A DNA stretch of 64,000 nucleotides from NCBI RefSeq assembly GCF_005860805.1, contig NZ_VCEJ01000005.1, forward strand, positions 310,001 to 374,000, read 5' to 3'. Under the pieces are notes generated by a model, which had not been told where the DNA came from, did no database searches, and saw only the letters and a list, made by a program, of their open reading frames with translations. The stretch comes from Dyadobacter luticola. GTDB taxonomy: Bacteria; Bacteroidota; Bacteroidia; Cytophagales; Spirosomataceae. Below are positions 44,230-53,368 of the stretch, in pieces. Position numbers and translations under genes: made by a program. Positions within the stretch are counted from its first letter, which is position 1. Every line of letters begins with the position of its first letter.

Positions 44230-47019
44230 ATGGTCATGAAATCTAAAAAGAATGGCTTGTTGGGGCTGCTGCTGGCGGCTGCGCTGACTGGCCCAGCGGT
44301 GGCACAGCTACCCAAAGGCGTCACAAAGCAAGCTTCCGTGGAGGGAATCACGGAATACACCCTCGATAATGGGTTAAAAGTGCTGATGTTCCCGGACCCT
44401 TCCAAACCCACCATTACTGTCAATATGACCTACCTAGTGGGGTCGCGGCATGAAGGTTACGGAGAAACCGGGATGGCGCATTTGCTTGAACACCTTGTGT
44501 TCAAAGGCAGCCCTAAACATACAAACATTCCGCAGGAACTGACCGAGCACGGAGCCCGCCCGAACGGTTCGACCTGGTACGACCGGACCAATTATTTCGA
44601 AACATTTTCGGCTACGGAAGAAAATTTAAAATGGGCGCTGGACCTGGAATCCGACCGGATGGTAAATTCTTTCATTGCCAAGAAAGATCTTGACAGTGAG
44701 TTCAGTGTGGTACGAAATGAGTTCGAATCTGGTGAAAACGATCCTTTTGGCGTATTGATGGAGCGCGTCATTTCCGGGGCTTACCTGTGGCATAACTACG
44801 GTAAATCAACAATCGGGAACCGCTCTGACATTGAAAGAGTACCTATCGAAAATTTACAGGCATTTTATAAAAGATTTTACCAGCCCGACAATGCGGTACT
44901 GACGGTTGCAGGGAAAATTGACGAAGCTAAAACGTTGGCGATGGTCAATGAGTATTTTGGTAAAATCGCGAAACCGACGCGCATGCTTCCCAAATCCTAT
45001 ACCGCAGAACCTACTCAGGACGGCGAGCGGTTTGTTGAATTAAAAAGGACGGGCGATGTGCAGATGGTGCAGGCTGTATACCACATCATGCCTGGCTCAC
45101 ACCCTGACTATCCCGCTATGGAAGTGCTGACGGAAGTTTTAAGCACCGAGCCTAATGGTAAGCTTTACAAAAATCTTGTTGAAACGAAAAAAGCATCTTC
45201 TGTTTTTGGCGGAAGCTTTCAGCTGTATGACCCTGGCTTTGTGCTGTTTGGAACGGAGGTATTGAAAGAAAAATCGCTGGATGAAGCCAAAAAAGCATTC
45301 ACGGCTACATTGGATTCGGCTGCGATCCTGAAACCGTCGGCGGAGGATGTGGAGCGCGCGAAGACGACCATACTAAAAAACTGGGACCTGGAATTCCGGA
45401 ATTCGGAGAGGGTAGGGTTAAGCGTCAGTGAGTCCATCGCTACCGGTGACTGGCGGCTGGCGTTTCTTTTCAGGGATAATATCCGGAAGGTGAAGCCGGA
45501 AGATGTTTTCCGCGTGGCGCAGCAGTATTTCAAACCGTCTAACCGGACCGTCGGTACATTCGTGCCCGAGGCGAACCCCGTTCGTGCCGAAATTCCGGAG
45601 GCGCCGAATGTGGCCGATCTTGTGAAGAATTACAAAGGCGAAGCTGTGGTAGCGGAAGGAGAGGCATTTGACCCTTCTCCGGCAAACATTGAAACTCGCA
45701 CCACCCGCACCGAAAAGCCCAATACCATTGAACTGGCCTTGCTCCCCAAAACAACACGTGGCAATGTAGTTTCAGCCAGGATCACTTTACGCTACGGTGA
45801 TTTGAAAAGCCTGGAAAATAAAGCGACGGTTTCTGACCTGACCGGCTCCATGCTGGATAAGGGTACCAAAACCAAGTCCCGCCAGCAGGTGAAAGATGAG
45901 TTTGATAAGCTGAAAGCACGTGTGAATTTTTTCGGGGCCAATAACCAGGCTGGTGCCAGCATTGAAACGACCAAAGAAAACCTGCCTGCGGTATTGAAGC
46001 TGGTAGCGGAAGTTTTGAAAACCCCTGCATTTGATGAAAACGAATTTGAAAAACTAAAACAGGAAGAGCTGGCGGGTATCGAATCACAGCGCAGCGAGCC
46101 GCAGATGATCGCATTCAACCAATATCGCCGCATTGCAACACCTTATCCAAAAAGCGATATCCGGTATGTGGGTACATTTGACGAGGATGTGGAAAGCATT
46201 AAAGCGACAACCATCGACCAGATCCGCCAGTTTCACAAGGATTTTTACGGAGCCAACAATGCTTCGGCAACGGTGGTAGGGGATTTCGATAAAGCAGCAG
46301 TGACAAAAATCCTTACGGACGAATTCGGCTCGTGGAAGAGCACCAAACCTTTTACCCGCATTGCCTCGCCATACATTCCTGTAAAAGCGGAGAACCAGTC
46401 GATTGAAGCGCCGGATAAGGCCAATGCCATGTTTGTAGCCGGTATGGGCATGCCTTTGCAAGATACCGACCCAGATTATCCCGCATTGATTATGGGTAAC
46501 TATATGCTGGGCGGAGGATTTCTGAACTCACGCCTGGCAACGCGCATCCGCCAGAAAGAAGGGGTAAGTTACAGCGTAGGATCGCAGTTTTCGGCGAGCT
46601 CCCTGGACAAGAGCGGAACATTTATGTCGTACGCCATCTATGCGCCTGAAAATGCTGCAAAACTGGAAGCGGCATTTAAAGAGGAGATTGACAAGGCTTT
46701 GAAAGAAGGTTTTACGGCAGAAGAATTAAAGGCTGCGAAGTCAGGTTACCTGCAATCGCGGCAGGTTTCACGCTCACAGGATGCAGCATTGACGACGACT
46801 TTGACCAATAACCTTTACCTCAACCGTACCATGCAGTGGGATGCGGATTTTGAGAAAAAGATCGAAGCGCTGACGCCGGAGCAGATCAAGGCAGCATTTA
46901 ACAAATACATTGATTACAACAAGCTGGTGATCGTGAAGGCAGGTGATTTTGCCAAATCCAAAAAAGGCGCACCGGAAGCTGGTGCCCCTGCGCAGATCGG
47001 CGGTAGTCAGAAAAAGTAA
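44230..47019 (+). CDS. secreted M16-family zinc metallopeptidase, two-domain
   Basis: 929 residues from ATG 44230 (ATG 44236 also possible; the open frame starts upstream at a non-preferred GTG). Signal peptide LLGLLLAAALTGPAVAQ. The active site lies in the N-terminal half: GMAHLLEHLVFKGSPKH (HxxEH) with the distal glutamate in SEFSVVRNEFESGEN. A second, inactive M16 domain starts around residue 500. Pitrilysin-type enzymes degrade small peptides; here it would act in the periplasm. It is flanked downstream by a terminator at 47044. Confidence 0.94.
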   Translation: MVMKSKKNGLLGLLLAAALTGPAVAQLPKGVTKQASVEGITEYTLDNGLKVLMFPDPSKPTITVNMTYLVGSRHEGYGETGMAHLLEHLVFKGSPKHTNIPQELTEHGARPNGSTWYDRTNYFETFSATEENLKWALDLESDRMVNSFIAKKDLDSEFSVVRNEFESGENDPFGVLMERVISGAYLWHNYGKSTIGNRSDIERVPIENLQAFYKRFYQPDNAVLTVAGKIDEAKTLAMVNEYFGKIAKPTRMLPKSYTAEPTQDGERFVELKRTGDVQMVQAVYHIMPGSHPDYPAMEVLTEVLSTEPNGKLYKNLVETKKASSVFGGSFQLYDPGFVLFGTEVLKEKSLDEAKKAFTATLDSAAILKPSAEDVERAKTTILKNWDLEFRNSERVGLSVSESIATGDWRLAFLFRDNIRKVKPEDVFRVAQQYFKPSNRTVGTFVPEANPVRAEIPEAPNVADLVKNYKGEAVVAEGEAFDPSPANIETRTTRTEKPNTIELALLPKTTRGNVVSARITLRYGDLKSLENKATVSDLTGSMLDKGTKTKSRQQVKDEFDKLKARVNFFGANNQAGASIETTKENLPAVLKLVAEVLKTPAFDENEFEKLKQEELAGIESQRSEPQMIAFNQYRRIATPYPKSDIRYVGTFDEDVESIKATTIDQIRQFHKDFYGANNASATVVGDFDKAAVTKILTDEFGSWKSTKPFTRIASPYIPVKAENQSIEAPDKANAMFVAGMGMPLQDTDPDYPALIMGNYMLGGGFLNSRLATRIRQKEGVSYSVGSQFSASSLDKSGTFMSYAIYAPENAAKLEAAFKEEIDKALKEGFTAEELKAAKSGYLQSRQVSRSQDAALTTTLTNNLYLNRTMQWDADFEKKIEALTPEQIKAAFNKYIDYNKLVIVKAGDFAKSKKGAPEAGAPAQIGGSQKK

Positions 47020-47043
47020 AATAGGAGTAGTATAACCGCGGAG

Positions 47044-47075
47044 AACCGGCTGCAATTTGCACGCCGGTTTTCTGC
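47044..47075 (+). terminator. intrinsic terminator after the M16 gene
   Basis: AACCGGC (47044-47050) pairs with GCCGGTT (47063-47069), 12-nt loop, followed by TTCTGCTTT. It separates the peptidase gene from the phosphatase pair. Confidence 0.65.
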
Positions 47076-47094
47076 TTTACAACCGGCACATACC

Positions 47095-47102
47095 TATCTT
47101 TG
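47095..47102 (+). promoter_or_regulatory. -7 element TATCTTTG ahead of the phosphatase pair
   Basis: An exact TAnnTTTG match, 46 nt before ATG 47149. No clear TTTG -33 box is seen, so it is a partial match. Confidence 0.45.
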
Positions 47103-47148
47103 CCGGACAGTCGAAGTTCACTTTTACCATTTTTTCCACCACAACCTG

Positions 47149-48822
47149 ATGAAACTGGTATACCGTTTTTCATTAAAAATCCTTGTCTTTCTGCTGGTTA
47201 TCCATACGTCGGCATTCGCACAGACGAAGGCAAAACCAGCCGCAGCACCTTCCAAACTAGCCCGGCCAAAACTCGTTGTAGGTATCGTGGTAGACCAGAT
47301 GCGCTATGATTATCTCTACCGATATTATGACAAATACAAAGAAGGTGGCCTGAAAAGGCTGATGAACGAGGGTTTCAACTGCCGGAACAACCATTATCAT
47401 TACGCATTGACGGTGACAGCTGCGGGACATTCGGCGGTGTACACCGGATCGATGCCGGGCATTAATGGCATCATCGGAAATGAATGGTATGATAAAGCGA
47501 CCGGTCAGACAGTTTATTGCACGGATGATAATACCGTGGCGACTGTCGGTAGCAGCAATGTTACGGTAGGCAAAATGTCGCCCAGGAATTTGCTGGTGAG
47601 CACGGTGACGGACCAGCTGCGGATTGCCACCAATTTTAGATCCAAGACAATCGGCGTGGCGATCAAAGACCGGGCTTCGATTTTGCCGGCGGGGCATGCA
47701 GCTTCCGGTGCGTATTGGTTTGATTCCAAAACCGGGAATTTTGTGACGAGTACCTATTATATGGAGTCGCTGCCTGCCTGGGTGACGGCTTATAATGATA
47801 AAAAAATGCCTGCGGAATATATGCGCCGCGGCTGGAACCTGGGCGCGCCGATGGAGCAGTATACCCAAAGTACCAAGGACGATGTAGCGTGGGAAGGAAC
47901 ATTGTCGGGTGCGGCCAAGCCGGTTTTTCCGCATGAACTGATCGGTACCGCCTCGGATGCATTCGGCGTGATGACGACCTCTCCCTGGGGAAATACGATG
48001 ACAAAAGAAATGGCGATTGCGGCGATCAAAGGGGAGAATTTGGGAAAAGGCACTGATACCGATTTTCTGGCCGTCAGTTTTTCGTCGCCGGACCGGATCG
48101 GGCACATGTTTGGGCCAAATTCCATAGAGCAGGAAGATAACTATGTGAAGCTGGACGCGGAATTTGCTGATTTGCTCAACTTCCTCGATAGCTGGTCGGG
48201 CAAAGGAAGCTACACAGTTTTCCTGACTGCGGATCATGGTGCGATGGATGTTCCTGCTTTTTGGCAAGATCATAAATTACCGGCAGGCCTGATGAGCGCA
48301 ACTGAATTGACGCGCGTCGCAGTAAAAGCTTTGAATGATACTTATGGGGAAGCCAAATACATTTCGGCCATCGAAAACTATCAGCTGTATTTTGACAAAG
48401 CCATTTTAAAAGAGAAAAAAATCAATGTGGCCGACGCTTTCCAGGTGGTACGCGAGGCATTGCTTCCGATGGACGGAGTGGCGGATGTGATCAACCTGAA
48501 AGATATGGGCCGCGCACCTTTGAATACGTACCAGCTGGAACTTTACAAAAACAATGTGAATGCCAAAAGAAGTGGTGATTTGCAGATTGTGGTGCAGCCC
48601 GGCTGGTTTGCAGCCACTTACAAAACGGGTACCGACCACGGGACACCCTATAACTACGATACCCACGTGCCTTTTCTGCTGTACGGCTGGGGCGTAAACA
48701 AAGGGGAAACATTGCGCCGCACAACAATCGCGGACATTGCACCTACCATTTCGGCACTGTTGCACATTCTTCCCCCGAGCGGCAATGTTGGAAATCCAGT
48801 TGAAGAAGCATTAAAAAAATAA
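47149..48822 (+). CDS. PafA-type alkaline phosphatase, copy 1
   Basis: 557 residues. Signal peptide (YRFSLKILVFLLVIHTSAFAQ). PafA pattern: LVVGIVVDQMRYDYLYRYYD (first metal Asp, about 43-62), the nucleophile Thr in ALTVTAAGHSAVYTGS (about 86-101), GIIGNEWYD, the Lys/Arg pair IKDRASILPAGHAA, and metal ligands SSPDRIGHMFGP and TADHGAMDVP, with DHGTPYNYDTHVPF near the end. It cleaves phosphate monoesters in the periplasm to release phosphate. A paralog follows 14 nt downstream. Confidence 0.92.
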   Translation: MKLVYRFSLKILVFLLVIHTSAFAQTKAKPAAAPSKLARPKLVVGIVVDQMRYDYLYRYYDKYKEGGLKRLMNEGFNCRNNHYHYALTVTAAGHSAVYTGSMPGINGIIGNEWYDKATGQTVYCTDDNTVATVGSSNVTVGKMSPRNLLVSTVTDQLRIATNFRSKTIGVAIKDRASILPAGHAASGAYWFDSKTGNFVTSTYYMESLPAWVTAYNDKKMPAEYMRRGWNLGAPMEQYTQSTKDDVAWEGTLSGAAKPVFPHELIGTASDAFGVMTTSPWGNTMTKEMAIAAIKGENLGKGTDTDFLAVSFSSPDRIGHMFGPNSIEQEDNYVKLDAEFADLLNFLDSWSGKGSYTVFLTADHGAMDVPAFWQDHKLPAGLMSATELTRVAVKALNDTYGEAKYISAIENYQLYFDKAILKEKKINVADAFQVVREALLPMDGVADVINLKDMGRAPLNTYQLELYKNNVNAKRSGDLQIVVQPGWFAATYKTGTDHGTPYNYDTHVPFLLYGWGVNKGETLRRTTIADIAPTISALLHILPPSGNVGNPVEEALKK

Positions 48823-48835
48823 AATCCCTGAACCT

Positions 48836-50491
48836 GTGAAAAAATTGAATCTATGGGCTCTGACGCTGCTGATCTCGCTTTCGGCTACTGCCCAGAATGC
48901 CAAGAATGTTACTGCGAAATCATCTGCATTAGCCCGCCCCAAGCTGGTAGTCGGCATTATTGTGGACCAAATGCGCTACGATTATTTGTACCGCTACTAC
49001 GATCTTTATACGGAAGGCGGTTTTAAAAGAATGATGAATGAAGGTTTCAACTGCCGGAACAATCATTATCCCTATGCTTTGACTGTTACCGGCCCTGGGC
49101 ATGCGACGGTTTATACCGGCTCGGTTCCCGCGGTGCACGGTATTGTTGGGAATGAGTGGTATGACCAGTTTTCAAAAAAAGTAATTTATTGCGCCGAAGA
49201 CAGTACGGTGAAAACAGTGGGCAGTACCAATGCAAGTGTAGGGAAAATGTCGCCTAAAAATATGCTGACGAGCACTGTGACGGACCAGCTGCGGATTGCT
49301 ACCAATTTCAGATCTAAAACAATTGGTGTAGCGATCAAGGACAGAGGTTCGATTTTACCGGCCGGCCACGCGGCCAATGCTGCTTACTGGTTTGATTCTA
49401 AAACCGGTAACTGGGTGACAAGTACCTATTATATGGAAGACCTGCCGCAGTGGCTGAAAGATTATAATGCGAAAAAAATGCCTGCGAATTATCTGACGAA
49501 AGGTTGGCAATTACTGCTGCCTGCGGATAAGTACATCCAAAGTTCGGCTGATGACGTGGCTTGGGAGGGACTGATTTCGGGTTCCAAAAAACCGGTGTTC
49601 CCTTATGAACTGGCCGGCACGGCGGGTGATCCTTTCAGCGTCGTGTTGGATACGCCCTGGGGTAACACCATCACAAAAGAAATTGCGATTGAGGCGATTA
49701 AAGGTGAAAAAATGGGCAAAGGAACCGATACGGATTTTCTGGCGATCAGCTTTTCCTCGCCTGACAGGATTGGTCACCGGGCTGGACCGAATGCCATCGA
49801 GCAGCAGGATGATTTTCTGAGACTTGATCGTGAGTTTGCCGACTTGTTTAATTTCCTCGATAGCTGGGTAGGGAAGGGAGAGTATACCGTTTTTCTTTCT
49901 GCCGATCATGGTGTGATGGATGTACCGGGTTTTGCACAGTCGCATAAATTACCCGCGGGATTGATCAGCGGAAGACAACTTCAAGCGACTATTTCCACAG
50001 CATTGGACGAGACTTTTGGAAAGGATAAATACATGATACAGTCTGAAAATAACCAGATTTATCTCGATCACGCTTTGTTGAAAAAGAAGAACATTACCGT
50101 CGCTGCGATTACGGAAGTGGTGAAAGATGCAGCATTGACGATCCCAGGCGTCGCGGATGTGCTGAACCTGACGGATATGGGCAAGGCGCCGCTGAATACG
50201 TATCAGTTGGAGTTGTATAAAAACAATGTGAATGCAAAACGCAGCGGTGATATCCAGATCATTTCGCAGCCGGGCTGGTTTTACGGAACTGCTACCGGCA
50301 CTTCCCATGGCACACCTTATAACTATGATACGCAGGTGCCTTTTGTCATGTTTGGCTGGGGAATCAAAAAAGGCGAAACTTTGCGGAGAACTTCGGTATC
50401 GGACATTGCGCCGACGATTGCGTCACTGCTGCACATTCTGCCAGGGAGCGGCAATGTAGGAAACGCGGTAGAAGAAGCGCTGAAAAAGTAA
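48836..50491 (+). CDS. PafA-type alkaline phosphatase, copy 2
   Basis: 551 residues from GTG 48836. Same domain and nearly all the same motifs as copy 1: VVGIIVDQMRYDYLYRYYD, ALTVTGPGHATVYTGS, IKDRGSILPAGHAA, SSPDRIGHRAGP and SADHGVMDVP. The signal peptide is LWALTLLISLSATAQ. Metal and nucleophile residues are all present, so both copies should be active. The differences around the substrate pocket (TAAGHSAV versus TGPGHATV) could give different substrate ranges. It is most likely cotranscribed with copy 1 as a tandem duplication. Confidence 0.9.
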   Translation: MKKLNLWALTLLISLSATAQNAKNVTAKSSALARPKLVVGIIVDQMRYDYLYRYYDLYTEGGFKRMMNEGFNCRNNHYPYALTVTGPGHATVYTGSVPAVHGIVGNEWYDQFSKKVIYCAEDSTVKTVGSTNASVGKMSPKNMLTSTVTDQLRIATNFRSKTIGVAIKDRGSILPAGHAANAAYWFDSKTGNWVTSTYYMEDLPQWLKDYNAKKMPANYLTKGWQLLLPADKYIQSSADDVAWEGLISGSKKPVFPYELAGTAGDPFSVVLDTPWGNTITKEIAIEAIKGEKMGKGTDTDFLAISFSSPDRIGHRAGPNAIEQQDDFLRLDREFADLFNFLDSWVGKGEYTVFLSADHGVMDVPGFAQSHKLPAGLISGRQLQATISTALDETFGKDKYMIQSENNQIYLDHALLKKKNITVAAITEVVKDAALTIPGVADVLNLTDMGKAPLNTYQLELYKNNVNAKRSGDIQIISQPGWFYGTATGTSHGTPYNYDTQVPFVMFGWGIKKGETLRRTSVSDIAPTIASLLHILPGSGNVGNAVEEALKK

Positions 50492-50520
50492 TTTTAATTT
50501 GAATGTGGCAGACGGGATAA

Positions 50521-50955
50521 TCAGGACTCTTCAACAGTCAGGATGATCCCGTCTGTTTTTGTAATCACCACTTTGCTGCCGGCCGAGATCGAGCTGTGGT
50601 TGAAGGAAACCGCCTTCCACTCGGCGCCGCGGTAGTAAATTTTCCCTTCGCCATTGTTGGGGATGTCTTTGATGACCAATGCTGTTTCACCAATAAATTC
50701 ATTGTATTCCGAGCTCGGGCTTTTGCTGAGGAGCATACGCACATTCTTTCTGAAAACCATCAAAGAAATGAGTGAAATGGCCGAAAATGCGAGTATCTGC
50801 GCTTCGGTGCTGGGCAGCAGGCCCACGGTCGTGAGCAGGGAGGTAAGTAATGCGCCGGCTGCAAAAAATACGAAAACCAGTAAGACGCTCGCCAGTTCCG
50901 CCAGCAGCATGATCAGCCCGACAATCAGCCAAATTTGCGGTAAGGTCAGTTCCAT
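50521..50955 (-). CDS. NfeD-family membrane protein
   Basis: 144 residues from ATG 50955. Two to three membrane helices (LIVGLIMLLAELASVLLVFVFFAAGALLTSLL in part) and a C-terminal OB-fold: GETALVIKDIPNNGEGKIYYRGAEWKAV and ISAGSKVVITKTDGIILTV. NfeD proteins pair with SPFH proteins in membrane microdomains. The SPFH gene lies directly upstream; its stop ends at 50957, 1 nt before this start. Confidence 0.9.
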   Translation of the reverse strand: MELTLPQIWLIVGLIMLLAELASVLLVFVFFAAGALLTSLLTTVGLLPSTEAQILAFSAISLISLMVFRKNVRMLLSKSPSSEYNEFIGETALVIKDIPNNGEGKIYYRGAEWKAVSFNHSSISAGSKVVITKTDGIILTVEES

Positions 50956-50956
50956 G

Positions 50957-51868
50957 CTATTTTTTCGGTTCGGATTTAACAACTGTCAATGCGGTGGCGA
51001 TCAGCGATCCCATATCTGCGAGGTTTGCCGGGAGTATCAATGTGTTCCCGGCCTTGGCGAGCTTCCCGAATTGTTCTACATAATTTTCGGCCACTTTCAA
51101 CTGGACGGCTTCCGATCCGCCCTCGGTCTGGATCGCCAGCGCTACAAGCCGGATACTATCCGCAGTAGCCTCAGCCACAGAGCGTAAGGCTGCGGCCTCA
51201 CCTTCGGCTTCGTTGATTTGTCTTAACCTTAAACCTTCCGATTCGAGCACCACTTTCTGTTTTTGGCCTTCCGCGACATTGATCGCCGCCTGCTTCTCAC
51301 CGTCCGATTGGAGGATCACCGCCCGGCGCTCGCGCTCAGCCTGCATTTGTTTTTCCATCGCATTTAATACGCTTTGCGGCGGGGTAATGTTCTTGATCTC
51401 ATACCGAAGCACTTTCACGCCCCAACCAATTGCCGCTTCGTCGATGGATTCTACTACCGCGCGGTTGATGGTCATTCTTTCTTCAAATGTTTTATCCAAA
51501 TCTAATTTCCCGATCTCGCTTCTCATGGTAGTTTGCGCAAGCTGGATTACCGCGAATGTATAGTCAGAAATGCCATAGGCGGCTTTTTTAGGATCGATTA
51601 CCTGGATAAAAATCACGCCATCCATGCGCACCTGCACATTGTCGCGGGTGATACAGATCTGCTCTGGAATGTCGATGGCGGATTCTTTGAGGGTGTATTT
51701 ATATGCAATCCGGTCGAAGAAAGGAATGATGAAATTGATACCGGGCTGCAAAACGGCATAGAACTTGCCGAGTCTTTCGAGAATATAGGCGGTTTGCTGC
51801 GGAACGACCTTGACGGTCATCAGGATCGTGAGTACGACGAGTACGAGCAGAACAATAAAAGGGGTCAT
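50957..51868 (-). CDS. SPFH/band 7 (paraslipin/QmcA-like) protein
   Basis: 303 residues. An N-terminal membrane helix (PFIVLLVLVVLTILMTVKVV) and an SPFH domain (QQTAYILERLGKFYAVLQPG, IPFFDRIAYKYTLKESAIDIP) lead to a coiled-coil with KQMQAERERRAVILQSDGEKQAAINVAEGQKQ (in part; about 185-215), typical of stomatin-like proteins that form oligomeric cages. It works with the adjacent NfeD protein, probably in membrane organisation and protease regulation. Confidence 0.93.
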   Translation of the reverse strand: MTPFIVLLVLVVLTILMTVKVVPQQTAYILERLGKFYAVLQPGINFIIPFFDRIAYKYTLKESAIDIPEQICITRDNVQVRMDGVIFIQVIDPKKAAYGISDYTFAVIQLAQTTMRSEIGKLDLDKTFEERMTINRAVVESIDEAAIGWGVKVLRYEIKNITPPQSVLNAMEKQMQAERERRAVILQSDGEKQAAINVAEGQKQKVVLESEGLRLRQINEAEGEAAALRSVAEATADSIRLVALAIQTEGGSEAVQLKVAENYVEQFGKLAKAGNTLILPANLADMGSLIATALTVVKSEPKK

Positions 51869-51991
51869 TTCAAGTCAGGTTGGGTATATCGCGAATGTAG
51901 CCATATACTTTTTGGCCTGCAATGCTTCTTTTATCAAAGAGACAGAAACTTGCTCGCCGGTTTTTACCCCGGATAGGTGGTTTCTGAAATA

Positions 51992-53158
51992 TTAATCTTT
52001 CAATATTTCTTTTGATATTACCACTTTCTGAATCTCGCTCGTGCCTTCCCCAATCGTACAAAGCTTACTGTCCCGGTAGAATTTTTCGACCGGATAATCT
52101 TTTACAAAACCATATCCGCCAAAGATCTGCACGGCTTCATTTGCCACCCGCACAGCCGTTTCGGATGCATGGTATTTGGCCGCGGCACTCGCCAGCGTTA
52201 CTTTTTCTTTTTTGTCTTTCAATGCTGCGGCATGAAATGTCAGCAGCATCGAAGCCTGAATGTCGGTATACATGTCCGCCAGCTTGAAGGCGATGGCCTG
52301 AAAATCGCAGATCGCTTTTCCGAACTGTCTACGCTCTTTGGAATAAGATAATGCGGCCTCATACGCGCCCAGGGCAGTTCCTACGCTCAGCGCCGCGATG
52401 GAAATCCGGCCGCCATCCAGCACTTTTAATGATTGGATAAAACCGTCGCCGATTTCGCCGATACGCTGGCTGTCGGGAATGCGGCAATCCTGGAAAATGA
52501 GCTCAACGGTTTCGGACGCGCGCATGCCCAGCTTATCTTCTTTTCTTCCCGAAGTATAGCCCGGCGTACCCTGCTCGATGATAAATGCTGTAGCCCCGTG
52601 TTTATCGCCAGGCTCACCGGTACGTGTGATCAAGACGGTCACGTCACCACTTTTTCCGTTGGTGATAAAGTTCTTGGAACCGTTGATGATCCAATCGTCG
52701 CCGTCTCTGACAGCAGTCGTGCGCATATTGCCTGCGTCCGATCCGGTGTAGGGTTCGGTCAGTCCCCAGGCACCTACAAACTGGCCGGTTGCAAGTTTGG
52801 GCAGGTATTTTTGTTTCTGTTCCTGGCTACCGAACATGCATATATGATTGGTACATAAAGAGTTATGCGCTGCCATGGACAATCCTACGGAAGGATCAAC
52901 CTTCGAGAGCTCGATGATCGCGGTGACATATTCCTTATATCCCAAACCCGAGCCGCCGAATTCTTCCGGTACCAGCATTCCCATCAACCCCAGGTCGCCG
53001 AGATCCTTGAAAACCGATTTCGGGAAGTGCTGTATTTCGTCCCACTCGCGAATGTGTGGTTTAATGCTGGAGACGGCAAAATCCCGCACTGCTTCGGCGA
53101 TCAGCTTGCAGTTTTCTTCTCTTTCGCTTTCAGGTACCTCCAATTTTACTGTGTCCAT
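51992..53158 (-). CDS. acyl-CoA dehydrogenase
   Basis: 388 residues. FAD-binding blocks WGLTEPYTGSDAGNMRTTAV (about 131-150) and INGSKNFITNGKSGDVTVL, with VLDGGRISIAALSVGTALGA further on. The C-terminal catalytic region FGGYGFVKDYPVEKFYRDSK and CTIGEGTSEIQKVVI contains the glutamate (GEG). Short/medium-chain type, probably of butyryl-CoA range. It oxidises acyl-CoA in beta-oxidation or branched-chain amino acid breakdown. No electron-transfer flavoprotein genes are adjacent. Confidence 0.94.
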   Translation of the reverse strand: MDTVKLEVPESEREENCKLIAEAVRDFAVSSIKPHIREWDEIQHFPKSVFKDLGDLGLMGMLVPEEFGGSGLGYKEYVTAIIELSKVDPSVGLSMAAHNSLCTNHICMFGSQEQKQKYLPKLATGQFVGAWGLTEPYTGSDAGNMRTTAVRDGDDWIINGSKNFITNGKSGDVTVLITRTGEPGDKHGATAFIIEQGTPGYTSGRKEDKLGMRASETVELIFQDCRIPDSQRIGEIGDGFIQSLKVLDGGRISIAALSVGTALGAYEAALSYSKERRQFGKAICDFQAIAFKLADMYTDIQASMLLTFHAAALKDKKEKVTLASAAAKYHASETAVRVANEAVQIFGGYGFVKDYPVEKFYRDSKLCTIGEGTSEIQKVVISKEILKD

Positions 53159-53265
53159 AGTTGCTGATGATTATATTTGTGATTATCAATGCTTAGAGTA
53201 GAATTAATTCACAAAAGTGAACGAACAAATCGAGCCGGTAACGGCAAAGATTCATCTAAAAAAAT

Positions 53266-53273
53266 TACTTTTG
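53266..53273 (+). promoter_or_regulatory. -7 element TACTTTTG ahead of ugd
   Basis: An exact TAnnTTTG match 95 nt upstream of the ugd ATG, in the 210-bp divergent gap with the acyl-CoA dehydrogenase. No clear -33 box. A second copy, TATATTTG at 53172-53179, lies further up. Confidence 0.4.
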
Positions 53274-53368
53274 CAATCACCGAAATTTCGCCGGTCTGCC
53301 TAAATCCCAATTTTAAGTTTTCTATTTAGCAATATCATAACGTTGTATATCATTATTATCACATTTTT

